Shown here: positions 11,856 through 22,228 of the stretch, piece after piece
How the letters are laid out: each line of letters opens with the position of its first letter
Position numbering within the stretch: position 1 is the stretch's first letter
Assembly: GCA_037127255.1 (NCBI GenBank)
Contig: JBANSL010000017.1
Location: 45,269,745-45,333,744, forward strand
From: Persicaria tinctoria
Taxonomy: Eukaryota > Streptophyta > Magnoliopsida > Caryophyllales > Polygonaceae
Direction: 5' to 3'
Length of the DNA stretch: 64,000 bases
Position numbers and translations under genes: made by a program
Notes under the pieces: generated by a model
Told to the model about the DNA's origin: nothing
Databases searched by the model: none
What the model saw: the letters and a program-made list of their open reading frames with translations, nothing else

Positions 11856-12887
11856 ATGTGCCGTTCTGGTCAACCACCTAAGTTTGACGACTTAGACGAA
11901 CTGGAACGCCTTTTACACATCCACGCTAAACTAAAAAGATCCATGGCGGCCGCAAAAACACCGGAACAGCTGATACATAGGCTTCAGAGGGAACTAGCCG
12001 GCAACAATGTTGCTCTCGCCACTAAGAGAGCAGGCAGGGAACAAGAAGCTGAGCGGAGGAGGCAAGCAAAAACTAAGCTTGCCCAATACCCTACCACTGC
12101 AGATGATTACATGCACCCGACTCTCGTCGTGCCTGAATCGGCTATTCTAATCCCTCAGAATGATTTTGAAATTCGCACTCACTTCCTTATTGAACTTAAA
12201 AAGAATGCTTTTCATGGAAGATTTAATGAATGCCCTATTGAACATATTACCAATTTTTCTGACATGTGCTGTACTCTTGCTGAAGGTACTAGTCTGGAAT
12301 ATGTCAAGATAAAGGCTTTTCGTTGGTCTCTCGCCGACCCTACATTGAAGTGGCTAGAAGGACTGAAACCACGATCCCTCACAACATGGGCTCAAGTAGA
12401 GCAGGAATTTCTCAACAAATTCTTTCCTCATGCCAAGACAACACTCCTCCACCAGAAGATTACAGCTTTCAAACAGAAGTCTGGGGAGCCACTGGCAAAA
12501 GCATGTGAACGATATAAGGAACTACTGCGATCTTTCCCTACTCATGGACAGCCACCCTATGTCATTCAAGAGATCTTCTTCAATTCTCTTGACCAGACCA
12601 CTAAGGATAGGATAAATCAGTACACTCGATATGAGTATCTGGCGATGCCACCAGCTGACGCATGGGGTGTACTCGACAAGCTCACCAACTACGATAATAA
12701 ATATGGGGCTTCTAAAAACTATGATGAAGATGCCTATGTCAGGCCAGCCCCATCCTTGCCCCTCTATGAGTCTTCCAAGGAGGTTGACCCAGATGTCAGG
12801 GAGCAGTACTACACACATCAGAATCGCAAGCTCCTCAAGCAAGTCAAGTATCTTTCTGTTAACCAGCCCACACACAGAGCAAGTTAG
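11856..12887 (+). pseudogene. Element C gag (343 codons, frameshifted before the zinc knuckle)
   Basis: Best-preserved Gag of the window. Order: N-terminal charged helix rich in Arg/Glu (about residues 20-80), YMHPTLVVPESAILIP (about 88-103), the capsid-like core with LEYVKIKAFRWSLADP and TTWAQVEQEFLNKFFP (about 145-190), and a C-terminal YDNKYGA region. ATG at 11856 aligns with the starts in D and E. Compared with E, about 44 bases are missing near 12864: the whole CCHC knuckle is lost and the frame slips, so the protein stops at TAG 12885-12887. RNA packaging by this protein would be impaired. Confidence 0.8.
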
Positions 12888-13392
12888 GATGGCAGAAAAC
12901 CACGAAGAGGTAGCTTATGTAGGGGGTCCCAATCGCTATATGGGGGACCAAAGGTTTTAGCAACCACAATGGAACCAAGGTGCCCCTAGGAACCCCCCAC
13001 CATATAGAGCTCCAGGAAATCCAGAAAGAGATCAGCGGAAGGATGATCTACAAATGATCCTTGATGAGATGCACCGAAATCATGCACAACAACAGCAGTC
13101 TACAGTCGCTATCAATAATCAGCTCCAGAATTTCAACACAAGATTTGGAGAGATGGATATCTAGAAGAGGAGCATAGAGACTCAGATGGGTCAATTCGCG
13201 ACAGAAATTTCACGACCGACCGGGAAACTCCCTGGGCAAAAAGAACCAAATCCTAAGGGGAAAACCGGACACGTCGCAGCTATAAAACTCAGGAGCGGGC
13301 ACCAACTACGCGAGTCAGAGGCTGGAAAGCAGCAGGACAAAGCAGAGCAGTAACTCGAAACCGAGCAGCAGCAACTCGATGTTGACCAACAT
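12888..13392 (+). pseudogene. Element C gag-protease linker, broken
   Basis: Homologous to the linker of D and E (EEVAYxGGPNRY, QPQWNQG, PPPYRAPG). Stops lie at 12958-12960 (TAG where D has CAG), 13162-13164 (TAG where D has TGG) and about 13351 (TAA). The first and second are consistent with methyl-cytosine deamination. Confidence 0.7.
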
Positions 13393-14562
13393 TTGGTCGA
13401 TATCGACAAGCCTCAACTCGACATGGAGAAGAACCCAAGCCCAGACTCAACTGCGCAGCACAGCAACTCGAAATTGACAACTGTTTTCGATATCGAGCAA
13501 ACCCTTGTCGATGTCGAGGAAAAGTTGGCCGATGTCGAGGACTCTGCAACACTTCCGACATATGTTCTGGCTCCGAAGCAGAAAAAGACACTGCCTTTCC
13601 CTTCCAAGGCGCTAAAAGATCCCACTGCAAGTAAGTTTAAACATTTTGTTAATATGCTTCGAGAACTGAATGTCTCAATTCCTTTTACAGAAGCTTTGCA
13701 AGAGATGCCTTCTTATGTTAAATTCCTTAAGGAGATCCCGAGCAACAAGCGATCCATCTCAGAAATCACCAGCGAATGCAAAGTGCTCCATTTCCCTGAG
13801 AAGAGACCTGACCCTGGTAAGTTTTCTGTTACTGTGGGATTTAGACAATATAAATATGAGTCCTTGTGTGATTTAGGAGCAAGTGTGAGCATCATGCCCT
13901 TATCAATCTGGCGAAAGGTGAAGATAGGGTCAATAGAGCCTGTGGATGCCAAGCTATACATGGCAAAAAATACAGTGGTCATCCATACAGGTATGGTTGA
14001 GAATGTCCCTGTCCAGGTTGGTAAGTTCTTTATTCCCGCTGATTTTCTTATTATAGATTGTGCTGAAGATCCTACTAGCCCTATTATTCTTGGTAGACCA
14101 TTCCTAGCTACTGAAGATGCCAAGATTAGTGTCAAACAACGATTGCTCACCTTCACAATAGGCGATGAGGTCTTAGATTTCTCTTTTGGCCCTGCAAAAG
14201 AGGAAATTCCATGGCTGGAGGTGAAGAGCATCAGCAACCACGGGATCAAGCAAACAACGGAGGAAGGCACCAAAATTCTACTCGACATCGACAAAGGCTC
14301 CGCGATGTCGACTAAAGAGTTACTCGATGTCAACCAATCTTCCTCGACATCGACTTCCACTGCTGAGCACCAGACTTGCCAAGAGCCTAAGTATGGGGTC
14401 CCTGTACTCGATGTCGACCAAATCTACTCGACATCGACCAACCCTAAGCCCGAAGATTTCTGTTTTGAGCCCGAAAAGGTAAGTTCAGGTATGAGTTCTA
14501 CTCCTCCTCAGTCCATTAAGAAATTTATAAATAATTTAAGGGGAGGTAAGGCCCCGTGGTGA
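13393..14562 (+). pseudogene. Element C protease segment
   Basis: 389 open codons. The first 50 are module-derived repeats (VDIDKPQLDME, VFDIEQTLVDVEE). Then follow FTEALQEMPSYVKFLKEI, the aspartic protease active site LCDLGASVSIMPLSIW (Asp codon 13870-13872), ILGRPFLAT and LLTFTIGDEVLDFSF, and then a second module-coded repeat zone (LLDIDK, SSTSTST, VLDVDQIYSTSTN) before the stop. The protease domain looks complete, but upstream stops detach it from gag. Nothing of RT or integrase follows. Confidence 0.78.
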
Positions 14563-14637
14563 GAGAATTTGCGGAGAATGGGAGCTGGAAAGAAAAGGAA
14601 GGGAGAAAAATGACAGAATTTGCATATTAAGGGGAGG
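14563..14637 (+). promoter_or_regulatory. Element C 3' spacer and polypurine tract
   Basis: A short purine-rich spacer ending AAGGGGAGG at 14629-14637 right against the 3' LTR, the expected plus-strand primer. A near copy (TTAAGGGGAGGTAAGG) sits about 95 bases upstream inside the coding frame. Element B encodes a similar tract, suggesting that C lost the DNA between two PPT-like copies. Confidence 0.65.
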
Positions 14638-15946
14638 TAAGGTCCACTAAAATATCCATGTTGAAATGCACATTTTAGCTCCTTATTCTATACACTTTGC
14701 ATATTTCGGGCTGGGAATATGTTGAATTTATGTAATACATGCTTATTCGCAAGAAATAGAGATCTACATAAGTTTTGATTTAATATTACAGAATTTGGAG
14801 CCATTCCGGGACAAAACCAAGAGGAGAGAGCTGAAGTCAACTTTACTCGATATCGAGAAATTCTCTTCGACATCGACAACAATGTGCACCCAAGCCTGGT
14901 CGAGGAGGAGCTGATCGAGGAACTGAAGACGAAGCTAACTCGAGTTCAGAACCTTACTCGATATCGAGTACATTACTCGATATCGACCAACACCTGAAGC
15001 CACTTCTGAACTCGAGGAAGGATGCTAAGTCGAGAAGTTGAGAAGAAAATAACCTGAGCAACATTGTTACTCGATATCGACAAAATTAGTCGATGTCGAG
15101 TAAAACAGAACCACATGTCCAAGCCAGATCGGGGAGAGGTTGCTCGAGAAAGCCAGGCCAGCCAAAGTCGACAACACTTCCTCGATATCAAGTAAATTGC
15201 TCGATATCGACAAGACCAGAAACACATGTCCGAGCCAAGCCGAGAAGCAGTTACTCGAGCAAGCCAGCAACCCAAAGTCGACGACCACTTCTCCTCGATA
15301 TCGAGGAAATTACTCGATATCGAGTAAAACCTTCCTGGGCCGCGTTACGTTATGGGCTGTCCGAGTCGAGTTGGGCTTGCTTGGGAGCGAAGGAGTCTGA
15401 GTCTATCAAAGATCTATCAAGTCTATCAAGGTTTATCCATGGAGAGAAGATTTATCCACACATGAAGATATTTAGATATTTTAGATATATTTCCTTTTAT
15501 GATAAATGTTCCTTTTATTAAAGTTTTATCTTTAGATATTAGATAAATGTTCCTTTCGACCAAAACTGGTCGATATCGAGTACTGATTTTCGATCGTCTA
15601 GATCGCTGTAGCTTTTGGTGAGCAGGTACTCGACGTCGACAAAGATTTACTCGATATCGAGTTAATTCTCCTCGATATCGACAACCTCCAGTGATTGCTG
15701 CTGCTCTGTTCGACTTGTCCGATCTTTTGTTGACTAAACCCTAGTCGAGATCGAGCAATCTGTTGTCGACTTCTGTCCGTGAGATTTCTCCGCTGCCTAG
15801 GATCCACTGGCACGCTTCCTCGTGGATCGATCCTGACTTTCCACTACTACATCGGGAGGGAGTCTTGTAATTATTTGTTGGGATCCAATTGGTTTTCTTT
15901 GTTTTATTCGTATTCTATTTGCATTCTCGATTTCCTCCTTACAACA
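14638..15946 (+). repeat. Element C 3' LTR, internally deleted
   Basis: Starts TAAGGTCCAC (TG mutated to TA) and ends TTACAACA. It is about 640 bases shorter than the 5' LTR. The part from roughly 10738 to 11380 of the 5' copy, including the TATA box and leader, is missing at 15550-15560. The junction has TTTCCT homology. Confidence 0.85.
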
Positions 15947-17808
15947 CGTAGCTCCTACTGTACGGAAAACGTTGGGTGAGGAGTCAATTTTATATGCTAA
16001 GCACTTGGAAGAGGTGGACAGACTTTACCCGTGGTGACTGGGGCAGAGATAGGCTTGGCCGTCGGGGGTGGGGGATGTTTAAATGAGTATAAGGATCATG
16101 TGGTAGTCCACTTGGGCAACCTGCTACAAGGTTTTCGTCTCCCCCTCCCCTCACTGTATGTGGATTTTTTAGCTCTCATAAATCAATGCTCTACTCAGCT
16201 TGCTTTCAATGTGTGGATGTATCTGGCGGTATATGTCATGTGTTGCGCAGTCATCAAGCAACTGCCAATGTTAGATCATTTACTTTCCGTTCTTTCCTTG
16301 AGGCATGGTGAGGGATTGGTGTCCGCCTCCCTGGATGGGAATATAGTTGAGAGGTTGTCCAGTAGCCCGGGATGGAGGAAAAAGTGGTTCCTCATTCGTG
16401 ATCCAACCAAAACCATATTGAACTTTGTGATCAAACCTGGCGAGTACGTTGCGCCTGGTGATAAACATGATTCTGCGGATAGGTGGAGAGCTGCGTTTAA
16501 GAGGGGGGTTGTGGCCATTCGGGGATACAATCAGGTTGTGACCCCGGTTCGCTTGCAAAGAAGGAAAATGCTACGAGAGGTGGGTCCGGGCCGACTCCTA
16601 CAATCACCCCGCGTCGAGGTGGTGGTCGCCAACATGTTCCACGCGAGTCTCCTGTTGTAGCTACGAGCTCAAAAGGGAAAAGACCGATCGAGGATCAGGA
16701 AAGTATCTCGTCTGATGATCAACCGTTGGCCCATCGTGAGCCAAAACGTCTAAAGGCAGGTACAGAGGGCACCAGACGTCTTACCTCTGAGCCGGCTGCC
16801 CGTGCTGAAACACAAATGACAGCTTATCGGCTACATGAGTTTGACCCCATTGACATTAAGAAGCCGGATATCCCTCTGACGAGTTGCTCGGCCGAAAGAG
16901 GTTATCTTCATCATTTGACGGATGAAGAGCTAGTTGAACATGGCCGCAAAAGCAGGGGCTGGGTAATCTTCCTCATGACTTATGCCTTTATTTCCTCTCT
17001 CTTTCTTTATTTAACTTATGCATTTTATTTTTATCTGTATGTTTCCGTAGGATAATCTGCAATGGTTTGAAATGGGCTTGTGTTTAAGAAATTATGGTGA
17101 TAAAGTGAGGGAATTGAGGACCAATGTGGCCACCCTAAAGACAAAGGTGGAAAGGTTGAAAGATGCGGAGCTCCGGGAGGTAACCATTGAGAGTCTCAAT
17201 GATGCTTTGACGAAATCCCAGAGAGATGCAGGAGCCGCGAAGAATGAGCTAGATCTGTTGCGTGTTGAACTTGCAAAAGCTCAAGAGGTGGGGGCCCGGC
17301 ATGAACTGGAGGCTACACATTTGAAAGATCATCTCAAAGACCTTGAGAGGGAACTGTGGGCGGTACGCGAGGAATTGGCCGGTGCGAAGAGCTAACTGGA
17401 ACGCTTCATTTCTTGGGATGAGGCCGTTCTTTCTAAGAAACTACTTCATGAGTTCATGCTTTGTGATGAGGGTCAGGAGTGGCTATCTGGTTTCCTGGGG
17501 GATGCCGATCGGGGTTGGCTTAATCGCTACCTCGAGAGGATGTCCTTTATGACAAGGTCTCCGATGCGTGGATGGACGGGATCATGGATAGGATTACTCA
17601 GAGTTTCAATCGCTTTGCTTATCTCAGCGACGAGGTGATGATTTCCCCCCCTAGCTATGGGGATGAAGATCTGATGCTGAAGGATCCTCATCACGAGTTG
17701 CCACGCCATGACACTCTTATTGTTGATGCAGCTGTCCTTGATCCTCTGCCAGAAGGTGAAAAAGCCCTTGAGCCTGCTCCTGTAGATTTACCTCCTTCTG
17801 ATGTTTGA
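15947..17808 (+). pseudogene. Tat extra ORF, part 2 (gypsy-ORF1-like domain plus coiled coil)
   Basis: Continues the frame broken by C. It encodes LPLPSLYVDFLALINQCSTQ and WRKKWFLIRDP, which resemble the plant 'putative gypsy-type transposon' domain found in extra ORFs of Tat/Ogre elements. A linker with HHLTDEELVEHGRKSRGW follows, then a long coiled coil (about 17090-17390, LRTNVATLKTKVERLKDAE) and an acidic Pro-rich end. There are lesions near 16025-16035 (frame slip), TAA at 17393-17395 and a slip near 17540. An 88-base intron lies at 16963-17050. Function unknown. It is antisense to G, or alternatively the ORF1 of a separate plus-strand element. Confidence 0.55.
16963..17050 (+). other. 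Intron in the Tat extra ORF
   Basis: GTAATC...CCGTAG, T-rich, 88 bases. Removing it joins KSRGW to DNLQWFEMGL in phase 0 and links the globular part to the coiled coil. Confidence 0.65.
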
Positions 17809-18277
17809 TTTGGCCATTTTATTCCATCTTTTATAAGGATTGGTTGTAGGGAGGTTTTGAAAACATTTCTACCCATAGTGAGAGTCTCGTACTCTGCTGC
17901 GGTTTGTGTCTGTTTGATGAATACTTTTAAACCCATGGTAAGTGACATTTTGTCATGGTTTTTTGCAAATATTTTATCTTTTGAACGAATCATGGTTTTA
18001 TTTATATCCTTTGCCTATTTTTCTTACTGACCTATTCCGCTTATTTTTCCTTGTGATTTTTATGTCTGAATCTCGACCTGTTGTTTCTATTTGCCATGTT
18101 AGTTCGCGATACCCTTATCCATCTCATGTCGTTGATCGTTTTATGGAATAAATCGTGAGATGACAAAAAGTAGGGTTCACGCATATACTAGTTTTTTATT
18201 CGAAATGACATGCCAAACTTAAAAACTTATTTGCGATGAAACATAACAGGGAATATTTCAGAGTGCTCTTTATGCGA
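17809..18277. other. Spacer between extra ORF and B3-like copy 1
   Basis: AT-rich, no gene seen. It is probably the 3' flank of the extra ORF. Confidence 0.5.
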
Positions 18278-18703
18278 TTATATCTCCTCGTAGCACATGT
18301 AGTCAGGCAAAGTATCCCCATTTTCGTCGGGATCTGGTTGCTCAATTGCCACACTAAAGTGGGACTCTCCTTCATATTCAGAGGTGAGGCGGCTTCCTAT
18401 CCTGAGGTTTGTGATGTTTGCAAAAGATCGCCATCCTTCTATTAGGGAGAACCAATCCCCCTTATCTCGTTCGACTCGGATTAGGAATTCTTGGTTTGAG
18501 GGAGAACATAGGTAGATATGGTTTGTTATTTCCTCCCCGAATTCTACCAATATATATGGTACTGGGAGCCTGTGTAAGTGGCTTTCCCTAAGGATTATTC
18601 TGGTGAATATAGGATTTGGAAAAAATATAGTGTTTGTTATGGAATTTGGTGGAGGGGTTTCTGGTGGAGAAGGGTCTTTCGAAGCCCTATCGAAACTTGG
18701 CAT
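18278..18703 (-). CDS. B3-like domain protein, copy 1 (intronless)
   Basis: 141 codons, uninterrupted. After a Pro-rich start, residues about 40-125 follow the plant B3 DNA-binding fold. LPVPYILVEFGEEI matches the LPxxF strand, IYLCSPSNQEFLIRVER the second sheet, WFSLIEGWRSFANITNLRIGSRL the conserved GWxxF helix, and YEGESHFSVAIE the last strand. The tail DPDENGDTLPD is acidic and shared with copy 2. It would be nuclear if made. It lies sense to element G and has no intron where copies 2 and 5 have one. The assignment is from motif reading and most resembles REM-type B3 domains. Confidence 0.6.
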   Translation of the reverse strand: MPSFDRASKDPSPPETPPPNSITNTIFFPNPIFTRIILRESHLHRLPVPYILVEFGEEITNHIYLCSPSNQEFLIRVERDKGDWFSLIEGWRSFANITNLRIGSRLTSEYEGESHFSVAIEQPDPDENGDTLPDYMCYEEI

Positions 18704-19098
18704 TGTGCTTTCTGAATAATTCAGCTTGTTCTCCTGATGATTTTATTTATACCAGTTCCACATGCAGTGGATAGTGATGCTGCTATTACGTAGTTATCTC
18801 TTTAATTGTGGTGAAACAGGTTGTTACGTGTTCACAATATGCCTTTCGTGCAGCTTAGTGTTTGGATTTTTCCTGTAACCTTACCACCGTCTGGGCTAAA
18901 ATTGTCTTTATCAGCTACGATTCGAGTGTGCTTATCTGATATTTGTTGCCCTCGTGGCTGAACTGAGTGGTAGGCGGTTTGCTATTTATTTCTATGCCCT
19001 CGTGGTAGCACCAAGTGATAGGCAGTTTTTATTGATGTTTTTCTTTGTAATTCGTATAAAAAGGTAGGAAAACCTGAAGCTTTTGTTACAGTCGGTCT
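18704..19098. other. Intergenic spacer between B3-like copies 1 and 2
   Basis: About 400 bases between the divergent starts of two B3-like copies. It has two near-identical phrases (TGGTAGCACCAAGTGATAGGC and a GTGGCTGAACTGAGTGGTAGGC variant near 18953 and 19002). No coding sense seen. It could hold a bidirectional promoter. Confidence 0.4.
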
Positions 19099-19536
19099 AT
19101 GATAATGATGCTTGCGACACCAGTTGATATTCCTGGCATAGTTTTTCCTCGCGTGAGAGGCTTTACCCGGGATATTACTTGGGATGGGCATTTATATAGG
19201 ATGGTAAGTTACATTTGTGTGATTATGTACTTTGGCATATGGACTATTTCTGATGCTCTTTATTTTTCGTAGCTCTTACCCTCTATCTACCGGGATTATG
19301 GTTATGACGCCCTTGGATTTGTTCATCTATGGACGCGGTCGGATGAGGATTTTATGGTGAGGGTGGAAGCCTTAGGACCCAATAACTACTGGTTTACAAC
19401 TGGGTGGCTCGCGTTCGTTATTTCGAATGAACTCCAAATTGGGACACGCCTGATTTTCGAATACGAAGAACACTCCTGCTTTGATGTTTTTGTTGTGAAC
19501 CATGGTCCTGATCAAAATGGTGATGTGGATTTCTGA
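19099..19536 (+). CDS. B3-like domain protein, copy 2 (two exons)
   Basis: Exon 1 is 19099-19203 (35 codons), the intron is 19204-19272 (69 bases, GTAAGT...CGTAG), and exon 2 is 19273-19536. Splicing is in phase 0 and gives 122 residues with no stop. The domain reads HLYRM/LLPSIYRDYG, FVHLWTRSDEDFMVRVE, YWFTTGWLAFVISNELQIGTRL and YEEHSCFDVFVV, the same order as copy 1. The acidic tail GPDQNGDVDF is also shared. It is the only intron-bearing copy that looks intact. It is antisense to element G. Whether it is expressed cannot be told. Confidence 0.6.
19204..19272 (+). other. Intron of B3-like copy 2
   Basis: Canonical GT-AG, T-rich 3' end (TTTATTTTTCGTAG). Its position corresponds exactly to the intron of copy 5 and the GTAAGT of copy 4. 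Confidence 0.65.
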
Positions 19537-19639
19537 GTTCGGTGTTGATCGTTCCGCTTTTATTATGTTCGTTGTGGTGCTAATCGTTTTGATGTTACTG
19601 TAAGCTGTGATCGACTTAATAAACAAGCAATTCTTAGTG

Positions 19640-20468
19640 AGATGTCTTAAATATTTCGATATCTAGTTCGAATTTATTGATTAAAATTTCGATTTCTAGC
19701 GCGAGATTTAATATTTCAATCTCTAGGGCAAAAAATTTGAATAACTCAATCTCCGGCGCGAGATTTTTTAATAATTCAGTCTCTAGGGCGAAATTTTTGA
19801 ATAATTCAATCTCCAGCGCGAGATTTTTTAATAATTCAATCTTCAGCGCGAGATTTTTGAATCATTCAATCTCTAGCGTGAGATTTTCATATGAAATATT
19901 CTGATCTCCAACGCAAGATTTTTTAATAATTCAATCTCCAACGCGAGATTTTTAGTTTAAATATTCCGATCGCCAGCGCGAGATTTTTTAATATTTCAAT
20001 ATCTAGCGCGAGATTTTTTAGTTTAAATATTTCGATCTCTAGCGCGAGATTTTTTAATAATACAATCACCGGCGCGAGATTTTTAGTTTAAATATTCCGA
20101 TCTACAGCGCGAGATTTTTTAATATTTCAATCTCTAGGACGAGATTTTTTAGTTTAAATATTCCGATCCCTAGCGCGAGATTTTTTAATAATTCAATCAC
20201 CAGCGCGAGATTTTTAGTTTAAATATTCCGATCTCTAGCGCGAGATTTTTTAATAATTCAATCTCCAGCGCGAGATTTTTTGTTTAAATATTTCGATCTC
20301 CAGCGTGAGATTTTTTAATATTTCAATCTCTACCGCGAGATTTTTTAGTTTAAATATTCCGATCTCGAGCGCGAGATTCTTTAATAATTCAATCACCAGC
20401 GCGAGATTTTTAGTTTAAATATTCCGATCTCTAGCGCGAGATTTTTTAATATTTCAATCTCTACCGTG
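19640..20468. repeat. Tandem array 1 (about 30-bp hairpin units, 60-bp higher order)
   Basis: About 25 units of the type AATCTCTAGCGCGAGATTTT separated by TTTAATAATTC or TTTAGTTTAAATATTCCG. The two spacers tend to alternate, giving a roughly 60-bp higher-order period. Most units can pair AATCTC with GAGATT around a 6-base loop. Arrays in the 3' untranslated region are characteristic of Tat/Ogre elements. Confidence 0.85.
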
Positions 20469-20695
20469 ATTGGATGCTGGGGAAGAAGGGGTTAGGAGAT
20501 CTTCCTCGTGAAGGTCGCAAATAAAGAAACCTTATTCCTCAGTCAATTTTTGAATATTGGGGATTTTTCTTGTGTCGTTATACAAATGTTGACGATAAAT
20601 TGGATATTAAATAATCGAATTGTTATTGATAAACCGAGGTTTTCATAAGAAACTTAATATGAAAAAACTTCACTTTATCCAATTGTTGCTAGGAA
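20469..20695. other. Spacer after array 1
   Basis: AT-rich; no gene seen. Confidence 0.4.
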
Positions 20696-21187
20696 TTAAT
20701 GGAAACCATTCGCTATTGGACCGTCGTAGTCGCTATCATAGGGCTCGTCGTCTATGTGGCGACCTTGCTTGTCGAAGAATTGAACTTCAAATCTTGCTTC
20801 TCCTAAGTGGGTGAACATTATTGCTGTTTCTAGCTCTAGTCCATGTGTTTCGACAAAATCCCTCCTTCCACGTTCCATCCATTGAGATCCGTAACTGCCC
20901 CCTATGATGTGGATAGGGAAACCTTTGATGACGCGAGGGGACAAAATGATCCGTTCGGGAACGTGGGGTTGGAAATGTTGGCCGAACTCGTAAGGCAACA
21001 TCATGCGAATGTATTGCTCATCTCCTACTAAGTAAATATCGAATATAAAGGGATTGTTTGGGTTTTGGTTATTAACGCTTGTTGCCATGTTTGCCTTTTT
21101 TTCTAGAAGGATTGAAAATGAGGAAGTTGTGCCTTTTACGTTGTAAGGAAGGAGGACTTTTATAGCGGTTTCTACTGGTTCGAACAA
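20696..21187 (-). CDS. B3-like domain protein, copy 3 (intronless)
   Basis: An open frame of 163 codons. The natural start may be the internal Met at MATSVNNQNPNN (about residue 34). The B3-like part reads FIFDIYLVGDEQYIRMMLPYEF, VPERIILSPRVIKGFPIHI, QWMERGRRDFVETHGLELETAIMF and LGEARFEVQFFD. The GW of the helix is replaced by GR, so the fold is more diverged than in copies 1 and 2. The C-terminus is acidic (DDEPYDSDYDG). Sense to element G and intronless. Confidence 0.5.
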   Translation of the reverse strand: MFEPVETAIKVLLPYNVKGTTSSFSILLEKKANMATSVNNQNPNNPFIFDIYLVGDEQYIRMMLPYEFGQHFQPHVPERIILSPRVIKGFPIHIIGGSYGSQWMERGRRDFVETHGLELETAIMFTHLGEARFEVQFFDKQGRHIDDEPYDSDYDGPIANGFH

Positions 21188-21465
21188 TGATTCTTGTGAT
21201 ATATGGCCGTTTTTGAGTTTTGAAAAATGCCAATGTATTTGGCCTAGTTTTGCAGGGATTCTTTGTCATGTGTAGAACATGCAGGTTATCTTGGGAAATC
21301 CTTCCTACAGATTTTTCGTCTAGTTTCAATGTATGCAATAAATGCCTTAGATGATGTGGAAAGTATGCGTCCCTTTTTTCTGGGTATAAGAAGGTGTAGT
21401 GCTGTGTCTGCAATCTTTGCAATTAGTGGGTTGCTTTTTATAGTATTGGTGTTCTGGCAGCTAGG

Positions 21466-21834
21466 ATGACGTCTCCCAATTCTAGCATGCATGATTTTTT
21501 CCGTTGGGTTGATGAAGAGGGGAGGATGCATCGTCTTGTAAGTTGTACATATCCTTTACTTGGTGATGATGCTTTTTGCATACAACCTCTTCCTGGTGCT
21601 TTTGAGAGGATGTATGGTCATATTGTAACTGACCATGTTAGTTTAGTCTCTACGAATGGTGAGACCTTTCGTGTTGAAGTTTCCAAGGATTGCTCTAATC
21701 GTTGGTGGTTATCTGATGGTTGGAACAAATTCGCGACCAGCAACGGGGTTACTGTCGGAATCTCAGTGGTGCTCTTTCAATATGTAGAAAGAAATTGCTT
21801 CAAAATCCTCGTTCTTGCATATGAAGATGAGTAG
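21466..21834 (+). CDS. B3-like domain protein, copy 4
   Basis: 122 open codons. ATSPNSS-like start, DEEGRMHRL, then GTAAGT at exactly the intron position of copy 2, but no AG acceptor is left and the short stretch (21538 to about 21585) reads through in frame. The rest follows B3: PLPGAFERMYG, HVSLVSTNGETFRVEV, WWLSDGWNKFATSNGVTVGISV, FQYVERNCFKILVL. It is antisense to G. It may now be translated without splicing, or the intron may be decaying. Confidence 0.5.
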   Translation: MTSPNSSMHDFFRWVDEEGRMHRLVSCTYPLLGDDAFCIQPLPGAFERMYGHIVTDHVSLVSTNGETFRVEVSKDCSNRWWLSDGWNKFATSNGVTVGISVVLFQYVERNCFKILVLAYEDE

Positions 21835-22228
21835 AACTTTTGTTGCTTTGAAAGCCTGGTAGATATTTGTTTTATGTCGTGGTTTTAGCAGCCTCTAATT
21901 GCACGCTTTGGTATCTGTAATCCCGAATATTTTTGTTTAATAATATCTCGACGCTTAGAATGATCCGACTTGGGCTTTTGTGTTTTTGTCTTCTTTTGAC
22001 TTGGATGTGACCTTTGCTAGTGTGATAATGACACTCTGGATTCCAAAGTTAGTTTCTGCAACTCTTGCCACTTGGTTGGCATGCAATTGGCTCTGAAAAT
22101 TGGCTCTGAAAATTTCTGCAACTCTTGTCCTGTTTGCTTGGTTTCGTGATAAATATCAGATGCTTTAAATCTGTGGTAGTTGTCCCTGGGTTCTGTTTGA
22201 TTTAGCAGTATCCTTGTAGTGAGGAATC
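21835..22228. other. Spacer between B3-like copies 4 and 5
   Basis: T-rich 3' flank of copy 4. A small direct duplication (TTGGCTCTGAAAATT, twice at about 22087-22115) is present. No gene. Confidence 0.4.

Larger units (their letters stand above)
9823..15946 (+). mobile_element. Element C: complete non-autonomous Athila-like element
   Basis: Bounded by the perfect 5-bp target duplication CGTAG (9818-9822 and 15947-15951). Order: 5' LTR 9823-11772, PBS 11776-11793, gag 11856-12887, broken linker, protease 13393-14562, PPT 14629-14637, 3' LTR 14638-15946. The internal part is only 2.9 kb and lacks RT, RNase H, integrase and the GPF tail of D/E. Removing C restores the reading frame of the Tat extra ORF (GVAPTV across the site), which confirms the boundaries. 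Confidence 0.92.

Noticed and set aside
13713..14360. Long frame opposite the C protease
   Set aside because: Shadow of the protease frame; the sense strand shows the domain motifs.
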